From: Acidimicrobilacustris europaeus
Lineage (GTDB): Bacteria; Actinomycetota; Acidimicrobiia; Acidimicrobiales; Acidimicrobilacustridaceae
Assembly (NCBI GenBank): GCA_965194515.1
Contig: OZ239146.1
Coordinates: 1,240,001-1,304,000 of the forward strand
DNA: 64,000 nt
Reading direction: 5' to 3'
Shown: one piece after another, positions 1 through 14,400 of the stretch
How the letters are laid out: each line of letters starts with the position of its first letter
Position numbering within the stretch: the first letter of the stretch is position 1
Notes under the pieces: model-generated
The model's input: only the letters and a program-made list of their open reading frames with translations
Told to the model about the DNA's origin: nothing
Database searches by the model: none
Translations under genes and position numbers: made by a program

Positions 1-3000
1 GCCAGCTGCGTTGCGCGCAGTGACACGGAATCTGTAGGTCGTGCCGTTCGCGAGTCCACCGATGGTCGTTGACAATCCGTTCACGGTCGCTGCGGCGACA
101 GTCCATGTCGTACCACCGTTTGCGGACTGTTCCACCTGGTAACTCGTGACTAACGATCCACCATCAGTCGGAGGTGCCGTCCACGAAAGGGTGACTGCCG
201 CATCAGAAGCAACTGCGGTGGGCGTCGCTGCCGTGCCGGGAATTGTGTACGGCGTCGCTGACGCGACCGCCGACGATGCGCCGAGTCCACCCGCGTTTCG
301 CGCGGAAACTCGGAACGCGTAGTTCGCGCCATTTGTAAGACCAGTCACCGTCGTGGTGAGGCCGACGACAGATGCGGCGGCCACAGTCCACGTTGCCCCG
401 CCATCGATGGAACGTTCAACCTGATAGCCGGTCACGACCGAACCACCGTCGGCTGTCGGCGCTGTCCACGAAACCACCACCTGACCGTTTGCAGGTGTAA
501 CGCTGATTGATGCTGGCGCAGTCGGTGCGCCTACTGGGGTCGCGGATGCATTCGCCGAGAACGCTCCCGAGCCGAGTGCACTCACTGCCGCAACACGGAA
601 GGTCTGAGTTATGCCGCTCGGAAGTCCGGTGAGCACGGTTGAAGTCAGCGTGCTTCCTGTGCTTCCGACAGCGACTGTCCACGTAACACCATTGTCTGTC
701 GATCGTTCGATGCGATAGCCGAGTAGCGCGGAGCCGCCAGTGCCAGCCGGAGCTGTCCAGGAAAGTGCAACCTGACCAGTTCCTGCTGTCGCCACAAGGT
801 CGGTTGGCGCGCCAGGTGCGGCAAATGGCGTCGAGGTCACCACACCAGAATCGGGCCCGAAGCCAGCAGCGTTTTGTGCCGTGACTCGAACCGCCACCGG
901 TGCACCATTCGTGAGTCCAGTGATAGCGAGCGAAGTGTCGGTTGTCGTGGTCACAGTCGTCCACGTCGCTCCCCCGTCGACGCTCTGTTCAACGAGGTAA
1001 CCGGTCAATACCGAGCCGCCGGATGAAGCCGGTGCGGACCAAGACAACGACAGTTGACTGTCGCTTGGCGTCACGGTGAGAGAACGTGGCGCGCTCGGAG
1101 CACCAAACGGTGTCGTCGTTGCCGGTGTTGAACTGCTGCCTGCACCAGGCGAGGTCAGAGCCGAAACCCGGAATGCATAGGCCGTTCCGTTGGCAAGACC
1201 AGCGACCGTGACAGAAGTTGAGGTCGTGCCGGTATCGCTAATGGCAACCGACCACGAGGTGCCACCGTTTGAAGAAATCTCGACGCGATAGCCGACGATT
1301 GGGAGGCCACCAGTTGATACCGGAGCAACCCAAGAAAGCGTTGCCGCTGCATTTCCAGCTGTTGCAGACAACGCGGTCGGCGCAGATGACGCAGTGAACG
1401 GTGTCGATGTGACTGTTGCCGAGGCAACACCAGCACCCGCAGCATTGATTGCCGAAACGCGGTAGGCGTAGGTCGTTCCGTTGGTCAATCCGGTCGAGAC
1501 ATAGTTGCTCGCTGAAGCTGCAGTCGTCGCAAGAGTCGTCCACGTCAGGCCGCCATCGGCTGAACGTTCGACGAGATAGCCAGTGATTGCCGATCCGCCA
1601 GTTGACGCCGGGGCAGTCCACGAAACAGTTACCTGCGTATTGGCAGCCACCGTCGTGACATTGCGCGGACTTGTTGGGACAGTGAACGGCGTCGCACTAA
1701 CTTCGGCCGAGGCCGCTCCGGTGCCAACGGTATTAATCGCACGGAAACGGAACTTGTAAGCAGTGCCGTTGGTGAGACCAGTCACCGTCACTGCCGTTGA
1801 ACCCAGACCGCTCGTTGTCGGACCAGCAAGCCAGGTCAGGCCGTTATCGGCGGAGTACTCAACGAGGTAGCCAGTGATCAGTGCGCCGTTATTCGATGGC
1901 GCCGTCCACGACAACGTCACTTGACCCTGCGCAGCCACCGCAGTCGGTGCGGTTCCGGCGAGCGGCGCACCAGCAGGCGTCACAAGTGCAATATTCGAAG
2001 GCGTTGCATCGCCAGCGGCAGTGATCACAGTCACTCGGAAGAACACGGGTGTTCCATTCGTCAATCCCGTGACTGTTGTTGAAAGCGCCGACGAAGCAAG
2101 CGTGGATCCAACCGTGGTCCAAGTCGTCATGTTTGTAGAGCGTTCAACGCGATACCCAGTGACGTTGACAACGCCAACAGGTGTCGACCAGGTCAACGTC
2201 GCAGTTGTGTCGCCCGCTGAACCTTCAATCGTGATTGGTGCGGCGACCAACGGCGTACCAGTTACAGCCGCCGACACAGCCCCAGTTCCGCCTGCAGTAA
2301 TCGCAACGACACGGAACGAATAGAGCTGTCCAGGCTGAAGGCCCGACACCACTCCATAGGTGCTTGGTGAAGCTGTATCTGCAATTGCCACCGACCACGT
2401 GACCCCATCATCAAACGAGGACTCAATCTGGTAACCGGTAATCGGAGCGCCGCCAGTCGATGTCGGTGCAGTCCAAGTGAGAACAACCTGTTCTGCGCCT
2501 GCGTAGGTCGTGACATTTGTCGGCGCCGCCGCACGGGCAGCAGGAATTCCAATCACGGGAATACTTGAAACGCCGGTACCGAACGCGTTGACCGCGCTCA
2601 CTCGGTAGACATAGAGCGAACCGTTTGTGAGCGAACCAGCGTCAGTGAAGGTCGTCTCAGTGAGTGACGTCGCGATCACCGTCCATGTGGAGCCACCATT
2701 CGAAGAACGCTCGACGGTGTATCCAAGTATCGAACTCCCTCCGTCACTGACTGGAGGAGCCCAGTTGATGGTCACTTGGCGGTCCGCCGGACTCGCTGTG
2801 ACCACTGTGGGCGAGCCGGGGATGGTGGCCGGCGTAGCGCCGGCTGCCGCACTTGGCGACCCCGTCCCTCCCCTCGTGATTGCTGACACGCGGAATCCAT
2901 ACGCGGTTCCGTTCGTCAGACCAGAAATGACACGAAGTGTCGTGGGCGAACCGGTGTCGGCAACGACCACTACCCACGTGCTTCCGCCATCGGTCGACTG

Positions 3001-5460
3001 TTCGATTGTGTACCCAATGATCGATGCACCACCGGTCGAGGACGGTGCCGTCCACGAGAGAGCAACTGATGCATTGCCTGGCGATGCAACGAGTGCGGTC
3101 GGAACGTCTGGTGCACCGTAGGGAGTGACGCTCAGCGCGGCTGTCGCGATCCCGGCTCCGGCGCTATTGACTGCTCTTACTCGGAGAGCGATGTCGACAC
3201 CGTTCGCGAGGCCAACGATTGTTGCAAACGTGGCGCCGCCGGTTGAGGCCTTCACCACAGTCCATGACGCACCCCCGTCACGAGACAGTTCGACTCGATA
3301 ATCGGTAACCGCCGAACCGCCGTCGCTGGCAGGCGCCGTCCAGGAAAGCGTGATCTGACCATCGCTTGGGCTTGCCGCAAGCGAGCGGGGAGCCGAAGGA
3401 GGACCAAACGGCGTTCCCGTGACCGGCAAGGAAAACGAACCAAGTCCCGCACCAGTTAGCGCCGCCACGCGGAACCGGTACTGAGTTCCATTTGTGAGTC
3501 CAGCAACAGTTGTCGAAAGACCAGTCGTTCCGGTTGTGGGAATCGCAATGGTCCACGTGACACCATCGAGCGATTGCTCAATGCGATAACCGCTAATCGA
3601 GAAACCACCGGTACCCAGAGGCGCCAACCACGTGAGCGTCACCTGAGATGCGCCCGAAGTCGCAACGACTTCAGTGGGAGGATCAGCTGCAGTCGAAGGC
3701 GTCACAGAAACCGAAGTGCTCGGTGCGCTCTCGTAAGAACCAGTGAGCGTGACTGCACGCAGCAACACTGCGACACCGTTATCGAGACCGCTGATCGTCG
3801 CTGTCGTCACAGTCCCAACGGTGGCAGCCTCGAACCAAGAGGAACCGCCATCGACACTGATTTCGACTCGATAGCCAGTAATTGCAGGACCACCAGTTGA
3901 AACGGGAGCTGTCCAACTCAGACGAGCCGAACCGTCGCCACTCGTTGCCACAAGAGCGGTCGGCGGACCAGCAGGAGCATATGGAGTCGCCGAAGCAGCA
4001 GTGCTTGGTCGGCCTGTTCCCAGTGAAGTCACAGCGCTTACACGGAACACATATGAGGTTCCCGCGATCAGATCAGGAACAACAAAGTTTGTTGCACCGC
4101 TCGGAGTCGAAGCCACAGCAACGATCCACGATGCCCCATTGTTCGTCGAGTACTCGATCATGTATCCGGCGATCGAGACACCTGTCGCAACGGATGGAGC
4201 CGTCCACGACAACCCAACAGATGTCACCCCAGCCGTAGCAACAAGGTTGGTCGGGGATCCTGCGGTGGCTTGCGGAGTTGCCGTGATGAGTACCGGGCCA
4301 GCGACGACCGAACCACCCGAGAAGATTGGAGTGATTCGGAACGCCATCAGGTTGCCGTTCGTGAGACCAGTTGCCGTATAGGTACGCGAGGTCGTGCTTG
4401 CAGCAAGAACGGTGAAGTTCGTGCTCGTCGTCGTGCACGCCGAAAGCGCCGTACAAGACTCAACCCTGTATCCGGTAATCGTCGTTCCTGACGGAACTTG
4501 TGGCGCCAGCCAGTTGAGCGAAACCTGTGCATCCGAAGGTGCTGCAGTAGGCAGAAGCACCGTCAGCGGTACTACCGCTACCGGAGTTGCCGACACCTGC
4601 GATCCCGGACCAGCAAGTACGGGTGAACCGTTCATAGGTGAGATCTGGAAGTCGTACAACGAGCCGTTCGTCAAGCCAGTCACGCTGTAGTTCAACGCTG
4701 TCGTCGTTGTACCTGTCGGTGAACCTGCGACCGCTGTCGCTGTCGTCCACGTTGATGCCGATGCGAGTTTGAACTGAACCAGATAGCCGACTGGAGCCGC
4801 ACCACCGCCAGGAGGAGCAAGCCAAGCCAGGGCAACACTTGCGCTTCCGGGCGTCGCTACGAGTCCACTAATTGCCCCGAGCGGTCCAGCAACAACAGTG
4901 GCAGCGAGGCCCGCACCAACATCGCTAAGCGCACGAACACGGAAGTAGTAGCTACCACCGCTCACAAGATTGGTGGCGGTGTAGGTAAGGAGCGTTTGCG
5001 ACGCGACAAGCGTTGTCCATGTCACACCATCGCTCGACTGCTCGACCCTGTAACCGTTGATTGAGAGGCCACCGTTGTTCACAGGTGCTGCCCATGTGAG
5101 CGCCACGCTGTTGAGGCCTGGCGTAGCAGTGAATGCCGTCGGCGCAGTCGGAACGTTTGAGGTCGCCACCGGACCCACCGGAGCACTTGGAGCACCAGTC
5201 CCAATCTGCGTGATCGCAGAAATACGGAACTTGTAACCCTGGCCACTTGCCGATTGCGTCACACCTGGAAGTCGATAGTTGGTATCAGTTGTTCCGGTAT
5301 TGGCAACGAGTGATGACCACGTCGTTACACCTGGAGCCATGAACTCAATGAAGTAACCGGTAACTGGCCAGCCACCTGTGTTCGCCGGCGCAGCCCAGGT
5401 GAGGATGATGTCTCCGTTTACATACACCGCTTGCGGAGGAGTCGGCGAGGTGTTCGATGG
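1..5460 (-). repeat. Tandem FN3 array after the second LamG domain (~19 units, continues left)
   Basis: The same ~290 bp FN3 unit recurs about 19 times and runs off the left edge; the last visible residues are in the T-Y-x-F-R-V strand of another unit. One unit here (near 4.4 kb) has the cysteine-pair loop (C-T-A-L-S-A-C). Confidence 0.85.
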
Positions 5461-8400
5461 AGCGGCTGCAGTGAAGTGGGCAGCAACGCGAGCCGCACTC
5501 AAGGCGCCCGAGTACAGCGCCACTTCACTTAGCGCGCCGTTGAAACCAGGACTGTCAGCATTGAACGAGTTACCCAGCATGAATGGACTCGTGGCGGTCG
5601 TGTTAACAGCGGCCCATCCATAGTTCTCCGCAACAACCTGACCGTTGACGTAAATTCGAGCGACTCCACCGTCGTAGGTGGCCACGATGTGTGTCCACTT
5701 GCCAGCGGCGACAACGCCCGCGTCCGTCTTCAACTGCTGCAGCGTGGCTCCTGAATAGGTGGAGAAGTAAAGATGTCCATCACCGTTCAAATAGAGGTTG
5801 TAATTTCGATTCGTCGCCGTTGCACTTCCGCGACCGACAAGCGCCGAGTATGCAACGCCCGAGAGTGTCGTCGGCTTCGCCCACAGTTCCACCGTGAATG
5901 TCGACAACTTCATCGCATTTGTTGTGGGCGCCTGGATCGAGCCAGTACCGGCAGTCGCAGCCGCCGGAATCGCTCCGCCCGGGAACGCAGCAGAGCCCTC
6001 ATTCGGGCCCGTGAACGCCGGGTTGCCGGTGCCACTGAACGTGACGGCGCCGGTAACGGTTCCGGTGTTGTTATTGCCCGACGAATCAGCGATCGTCGTT
6101 GAGGCAGCCAGATTATTCAGACGCCACCACAAAAGTGGCGAGTCCGCTGTGATCGCTGAACCGTAGGTATCACTTCCGGTATTGGGAGTGAACGGCTGAA
6201 CCGGACCAGTCGGCTGGCCAGGCAGTGTCGCCGGTGTCGCCGCGATCGTGGCTGTCGTCCCAAACGCCGTTGCTGCATTCAGCGAATACGCGGCCGCTAT
6301 ACGGAACAGCGTGGACGAGCCATTCACAAGTCCACTTGTTCCTGCTGCAACGGTGTAGGTCAATGTCGCAGCGGCAGTGGTTGTGAGCACGGTGTAGGTC
6401 GGAGAGGCGCCCGAACAACCAGCAGTACACATCTCGACTCGGTAACCGGTGATCGTGTTGCCGCCAAGGGTGACGGGTGCAACCCAAGTCAGCGTGACTG
6501 CGCCGGTGTTGGGTGCGCTCGCAGTGAGTCCGCCAACTGCACTCGGCGGCGCAGTCGGAGTACCGGAAATCACATCTGGCGTTCCGAGTCCAAACCCGGT
6601 CATTGCACGAACACGGAAGGTGTAAGCAGTGCCATTCGTGAGTCCGGTGACGGCATAGGTTCGCAATGCGGCAGAGATCGTGCGTGACACTTCGGTGTAC
6701 GCACCTGCAACTGCAGTACACGTCGGCGAAACTCCGGCACAGCGCTCAACCATCCACGCAGTGATCGGCGCACCACCGGTGTTGGTTGGGGCAGTCCACG
6801 AAAGCGACACCGTTCCATCGCTGTTTGCTGCAGCCAGCGAGGTCGGAACCGCTGCAGGACCGAGTGGGAGTCCAGTAGCTACTGATCCCGTTCCCGTTCC
6901 CTGCGTATTCACAGCACTCACGCGCACAGTTACCGCAACACCGTTGGTGAGACCGGTGAGGGTGTAGGTCGTTGCGGCTGCGGCGAGGTTTGGAGTGATT
7001 GCGGTGTAGTTCGTACCGCCATCAACCGAGTACTCAACCCTGTAACCCGAAACAGCGGAGGAACCGATCGAAGAAGGTGCTCCCCACGTGATGACTGCCT
7101 GCCCATTGGCTGGAGCAAGCGTGAGATTCGTCGGCGCAGACGGCGTCGATGCCGGAACGACCGTCGGGATGAGTGCAGTTACAACAGCCGCATCGCCCGC
7201 ACCGGAAGGTGCATTCAAGGCAACGACCCGGAAGGTATAGGCCGAGCCACCGATCAGGCCGCTGACGACAGCCGAGAGACCGCCGCCGTTGTTACCGGTG
7301 ATCACGGTGTAGGAGCCGGTCGTTGCAGTGCAGGTTGGCTGACCGCCGGTGCATCGCTCGATTCTGTAACCAGTGATCGCGCTGCCACCATCGACTACTG
7401 GCGCAAGCCAAGTCAACGTGACGGAGCCATCGCCCGTAGTTGCTTTCAGATCAACAGGTGCATCTGGAGCTGTGGTGAACGTCGCGCTCAACAATGCCCA
7501 CGCACCAATTCCAAGACTGGTGACTGCAGCAACGCGGAACTGCGCCGTAGTTCCAAGAGCGAGTCCAGTAACCACATAGGGACTTTGCGCAATTGCGCTG
7601 ACGAGTGTCCATGTTGCGCCGCCATCGATCGACTGCTCGAGGCGGTAGCCGCTCACCGCGAACCCACCATTCGCCAGCGGGGCTGCCCAACTAAGCGACG
7701 CACTGCCCGCACCGGTCACCGTCGCGATCGGACTTGTCGGCGCCAAAGCGAGTCGACCCGGTGTGCCCATCGCAACGGTGGTTGCGTTCGACACCGAACT
7801 CGAGGTCACTGCCTTGACTCGGAAGTAATACAGCGTTCCGTTGGTGAGGCCAGTGACGGTGTAGGTAGTTGCAACTGAACCGGTATTTGCTACGAGCGTC
7901 GTCCACGTCGAGTTGTTCGTCGACAGAGCAATTTCATAGCCACTAACAGTGACTCCCCCATCGTTGATCGGAGCGATCCAAGAAAGCGCAACGCTCGCAT
8001 CGCCCGGAGTGGACTGCAGCGAACGCGGCTCGGTGGCCGGACCGAACGGATTGCCCGTCACCAAAGATTCCAGACCGACGCCAAAAGCAGTGACAGCACG
8101 AACTCGGTAGGTGTAGACGAGACCGTTTGCAACGTTTGCATCGGTATAGGTCGTGCCAGTGGTTGCTGTGCTCAGCACCGTCCACGTCACACCACCGTCG
8201 GCAGAACGCTCAACCTGATAGGCGGTGATCGTGAAACCACCGGTGGTGGCAGGTGCGTTCCAATCAAGTGCGACCTGCGCGTTGCCGTTGATAGCGCGGA
8301 GTGATCCTGGGGCAGAAGCTGGTGCCCCCGGCATCACTGAGACAAGAGTTGCTGAACCTTGACCAGCCTGAGTTAGTGCAGAAATTCGGAAGAAGTAATT

Positions 8401-11400
8401 CGTCCCATTCGTGAGACCACTCGCAACATACGTCGTGGCAATTGAATTCGTGCTCACGGTGAGGACTGTCCATGTTCCGCCACTCAGCGAACAGCCTGAA
8501 GTGCAGACCTCAACCCTGTAGCCCGAAAGTGCGGTTCCGCCGTTATCCGAGGGTGCGAGCCAACGCAGCGTTGCCGTTCCGTCGGAACCTTCACCAGTCA
8601 TCGATCGCGGTGCAGACGCCGGAGACATTGCCGTTGCCAACACCGGCAGGCTTGCGACTCCAAGACCACCGGTGAGATCGAGCGGACCGCTTCCCGTAAT
8701 CGCGGTCACCCGCACGTACCACGACGAACCATTCGAGATTCCACCAACGGTGTAATTGAGTGCCTTGGTGTCACCGGCGACTGTCCAAGCAATGCCATCG
8801 ACTGAACGCTCAACGCGGTAGGCAAACAGCGCATAACCGCCGAGGTTTGCAGGAGCAGTCCATGACACGAAGATGCTTCGATCGCGCCCAGAAGCTGCGA
8901 CTGTTTGCGGAGCTGTCGCGAGAGCGAACGGCACACCAATGACTGACGTTGCCGTCACCGCATTGCCGATCGCGTTCACGGCCTGAACGGTGTAGGTGTA
9001 GGTGGTTCCGTTCGTAAGCGCGGTGTCGGTGTAGGTGGTGGCGGTCGAACCAGTCGACGCAACAATCTGGACACCATTTCGAGTGATCCGATACCCAGTT
9101 ATTGAAGATCCGCCGCTACTGGGAGCGGTCCACGAGAGAACAACCTGAGTGTTACCCGAGACCGCGCCGAGCCCGGTAATGGCTCCCGGTGTCGTTGATG
9201 GCGTACCAGTCACAGACGCCGACGCACCCAAGCCTGCTGAAGTTATGGCCGTAACGCGGAATGTGTAGCCGACACCATTGGTGAGACCCGTAACCACTTG
9301 ACTCACGCCAGTCGACTGCGTGTTGGGGAAGACCGTCGACCATGTCGAACCAGCGTTATCAGAAAGTTCAATCTGATAACCGCTAATGACAAAGCCACCA
9401 TTGCTTGATGGGGCGGTCCATGCCACCGTGACCTGACGATCACCACGAGTCGCAGAGAGCGCGGTAGGTGCCGATGCCAACCCGGAAGGCACTGCGTAAA
9501 CGATTGGCTTCAATGCGCCAGTAACACCATTCGACGTCACTCGGAACCCAGTACGCGTGCCGTTCGTAAGGCCAGTAACAACAACAGATGTCACGCCCGA
9601 CGCCACCGAAGTCATTGCTGCGTTGGAAGCCTGACCAGTCCAAGTTCCGGTTGCGGTGACCCAAGACGCTCCACCGTTTGTTGAAACTTCGACGAGCGTG
9701 GTTGTCGTTCCAATCGCGGCGGCCCATGAAAGTGTGACCGTTGCACTGCCAGCTGCTGCGGCCAAGTTCGCGACTGAACACGGCAACGAAACCACTGGGT
9801 TTGAACCAGTGAGCGAACATGTCGCCGCCGGCGGCGCCACGATGCCAACCACTGACGAACCACCAGTTCCAACCGCCGAAAGAGCGGTCACTCGGAAGCG
9901 GTAGGCCACGCCAGGAGTCAGCGAGATCTGCGACATTGTCGTGCCGACGCCATAGTTCGCACTCAGGACGAGCCATGTGGCTCCCCCGTCGGCGGACTGC
10001 TCAATGCGGTATCCAGTGATTGCCGAACCGCCGCTGTCCGTGGGCGCCGCCCATGAGAGATCGACAACTGAATTCGCCGTCGGCACGCCATTCGCCGACA
10101 CCGCTGTCAAAGCGGTCAGAGCAAGCGGCGCTCCCGGCAAGCCATACGGCGTTGCCATTGCGATTCCGCCTGTGAAGTTGCAAGCGCCGGACGTGTACGT
10201 CGTCACGATCGTGCCCGTTTCATCGCAACCAGACGTGACCGCCGAGACGCGGAACCAGTAGGACGTGCCGTTCGCCAAACCGGTGATGACCTGCGATGTC
10301 ACATTCGGAGTGCCGGTGCTGCGCACAAGAACGGTGAAATAGCTGTTGCCATACGCCGCGACATTCGGACAATAGGCAACACCTGTCGAACACACTTCAA
10401 TCTGGTAACCGAGTACCGGAAGTCCACCCGTCATTACCGGAGCAGACCAGTTCAGTGTCACACGGGCATTACCCGGGGTGGCCGAGAACGTTCCTGGTGC
10501 AGATGCAGCGCCAGTGGGCTGCGAAATGGCCATTGAGAACGCCCCGACGCCCTGACCGGTAATCGCAGCGATGCGGAAGAGGTACACCGCTCCATTGATG
10601 AGGCCCCCAACCGTCTGTGTCGTGGCCACAGAATTGGAGTTGGCGACAACGCTCACCCACGACGTGCCGTTATCGGTCGACATATCGACGCGATAGCCAG
10701 TGATAGCCGTGCCGCCGTTGCTTACGGGTGCAGTCCACGACAACGACACTTGACTATCGGTTGGTGTTGCCGTCAGACCTTGCGGAGAGGACGCCAACGA
10801 GAATGCTGTAGCCGAGACGACTGATGCTTTTCCACCAATCGGCGTGACGCGAATGCCGTAAGAGGTACCGACAGTGAGGCCACTCAGAGTTATCGACGTT
10901 GCGGTGTACGAGTTCGTCGAACTTGCACCCGTCCACGCTGTCCAACCCGCAGTGAAGTTTGCGTTGTACTCAACGATGTATCCCTTGATCGGCGTACCAC
11001 CGGTGTCGGCAGGAACCTCCCATGTGACGAGAATCGACGAACCAACCGGAGTCGCCACGAGGTTGCGAACTGCACCCGGGTCGCCAAGCGACAAATAGGA
11101 GATAACCGCGGGCGTTCCTGCACCGTTGATGTTCAATGGCGTAATTCGAACCCAAACGGCAAGACCCGTCGGGTAGGCAGGAAGGGTGGCGGTCAGCGCA
11201 GTGGTCGTCGTGACCTCGGCCCACGTGACCCTGTTGTCGGTTGACGTTTCGATCACGTATCCGGTGATCGGTTTACCGCCGGTGATTGTTGGCGCGGTCC
11301 ACGAAGCCGTTGCCGTCCAGTTAGGAGTACCGGTATTGGTGATCTTGAGATCAATGGGGCCAGCAGGCGTCGACGATGGAACTGCCGAAATGGTTGCCGG

Positions 11401-14400
11401 TGATCCGCCGGCGATTGCAACGCCACCAGCTTGCGTGAGCGGAGTGACGCGGAACCAAATCTCGGTTCCATTCGTGAGGCCATACGCGGTGTATGTGGTG
11501 GCTGCATTTCCTGTATTTGCGGTGACCACGGTGTAGTAGTTCGTAACGTAGCCAGCCGAACCGATCGGACAGAAGCCAACACCCTGCGTGCAGCGCTCGA
11601 TCCGATAACCGACGACAGCGAGGCCACCGGTATCCGAAGGCACACTCCAAGTGAGAACAACGGTTCCGTCACCCGGCGTTGCACCGAGACCCAGAACGTT
11701 CGACGCGGTTGCCATCGGGGTTGCCGTGACAAGTGCGAATGCACCTTCGCCGCTTGATGTCAGCGCACGAACACGGAACCAGTAGTTCAGACCATTGGTG
11801 AGGCCATCAACAGTGATTGTTCCGCTTGTGCCGGCGTTACCCGAGATCACTGTCCAATTCGCCGCATCGGTTGAACGTTCAACCCGGAAGCCGCTAATCG
11901 TGCTTCCTCCAGTGACCGTCGTCGCTGCATTCCAGACAAGCGTTACCTGTCCATCGCCAGCCGCCGCGGTCAATGATTGCGGAGCACCAGCAACAGCACC
12001 GGGCACAGAACTCACAACTGCACCGGCGCCAACGCCAGATGCGGTGACCACCGAGACTCGGAACCAATAGGGAGTTCCGTTGGTGAGCCCGTTGAGGGAG
12101 TACGTCGTTGCAGTGCTTCCTGTCGAAGCGGTGAGAACAGTGAAGTTGGTCGTATCGGAAGCCACACACGCAGCGGCACTTGTGGTGCACAACTCAATCC
12201 GGTAACCAAGAACTGTCAATCCACCGAGAACCAACGGCGCATTCCAATTGAGTGTCGTCGAACCATCGCCAGCAACAGCCGCGAGTCCGCCGACAACATC
12301 AGCAACCGCAAATGGTCGTGCCGACACCGTTGCTGCCGCACCAATTCCGCCGGCCGTGACGGCGGAAACCCGGAAGGTGTAGGTCGTTCCGTTGACCAAA
12401 CCACTGACCGAATAGGAAGTCAGCGTTGAACCAGTGGAAGCAGTGAGGACTGTCCAAGAGCCTGCGCCAAACACTTGGTATTCAACTCGGTAACCCGTTG
12501 GCGTCACACCAGTGGGAGCGGTCCATGTAAGCGCAACCGCTCCGTCACCTGGTGTTGCCCGCAACAATGGCGAACCGCCTACCTGCACTGTTCCGCCAAC
12601 GGTCGTCAGTGCACCCGCACCAACACCTGCTGCAGTAATCGCGGAGACCCGATAGGTATAGAAGGAAGATGGAACGACGCCTCGCATGGTGTAGGTCGTT
12701 GCCGTTCCTGCGTTGTCAACGACCGTCGAATAGGCGCCACCGCTAACAGAGGATTCAATCCTGTAGCCGATAATTGAGCTGCCGCCCGTGGATGTCGGCG
12801 CACTCCACGAGAGAGAGACCTCTCCCGCTGCCACATTTCGCGATGCGCTCAGGCCAGTCGGCGCCGATGCACCCACCACTGGCAGCACCGAAACAACCGA
12901 GCCATCGCCATACCCAGCAACAGTCAGTGCTGAAACCCGGAACCAAACTCGTTGCCCTGGCACCAGGCCATTGATCGTGGCCGTCACTGATGTGATTCCT
13001 GTATTCGGAGTAATCACTGACCAGTTCGTGCCATCGGTCGACTTCTCAACTCGATAGCCAACAACACCAGCACTTTGGCTACTGACTGCAGTCGCAAGAC
13101 CGTTGTCAACGGGCGCACCCCACGACAGCACAACTCTCGCTGAAGTTCCGGGCGCGGGATTCGGCGATGATGTCGCCGGATCACTGACCACCGCCGAAAG
13201 CGCTGAAGGAGGTGTGGCAATAGTCCACGGCGTAACGGCGACCGTTGATGACACCGAACCCGCGTTTGTGCCATTCACGAAGCTTCCGACATTCGGAGTC
13301 AACGGCGCACGCGATCCCGTGACACCGAAGACGTAGGTATTGCCGTTGATAAGTCCATTAACAACGAAGGTCGTGGCACCCGGAGCAGTAAGCGACGTAA
13401 TCGCCGTCGGTGCTGCAGAGTTGGTGCTGAACGTGCCACACGACAGACCAGAACCGGCGATGCAATGGCCAGAGATCAGGTACCCAAGAATCGGCAAGCC
13501 ACCGGTGGAAATTGGCGCAGACCAGTTCAACGTGACCTGACCATTGCCCCGAGTCGCAATCAGCCCAACCGGACCAGTCACCTGCCCGAAGGGAACGCTA
13601 CTCACGACCGATGGCGCGCCGACCCCGACAAACGAATAGGCCGAAACACGGAATTGATAGGTCAGACCATTCGTCAAACCAACTGCGGACCATTGAAGAT
13701 CATTTGTCTCACCCAGCCGAAGCCATGAGGCTCCCCCATCGCTCGAGCGTTCAATGGAGTAGCCAGCGATATTGACCCAACCCAAGTTCGTCGGCGCATT
13801 CCAGAACAGGTCGATTTTGCCGTCAGTTGAGACACTTCGAAGGTTCAATGGCGCCGACGGCACAGACTGCGGACGTGACTGAACGATCTGCGCCGTTCCG
13901 GCTCCGGCCACTGTGATCGGCGTTACGTAGAAGGTGTAGTAGCTCCCGTTCGTCAGACCAGTCACGGTGTAGTTGGTTGTCGCCGAACCAGTGTTTTCAG
14001 TGAGGACAACGCCACCAAGTTGGATCTTGTAACCGATAACAGGCGAACCACCAGTGTCGACTGGCGCTGCCCAGTCAAGGCGCATCTGTCCGTCACCGGG
14101 CGTTGTGCGCAGGAGCGAAACTGATCCGCCGGTTGCGGAGTTCGGTGTCACCGCAACACTTCCGCTCCAGCCTCCAAGCCCCATCCGAGTGATCAACGCC
14201 ACTCGGTAGAGATAGGTCTGACCGTTTACAAGCCCTGACGCCTGAAGTGCGGTGGTGTTGACCTCGCTGCCGATGCACAGCCAGGTCAGGCCGTTATCGC
14301 TTGACTGTTCGACTCGGTAATAGGACGAGAAGTAGCCACCATTCGAAACCGGGGCCGTCCAGTTGAGGTACGCCAAACGAGAACCGTTCGAGTACACCGA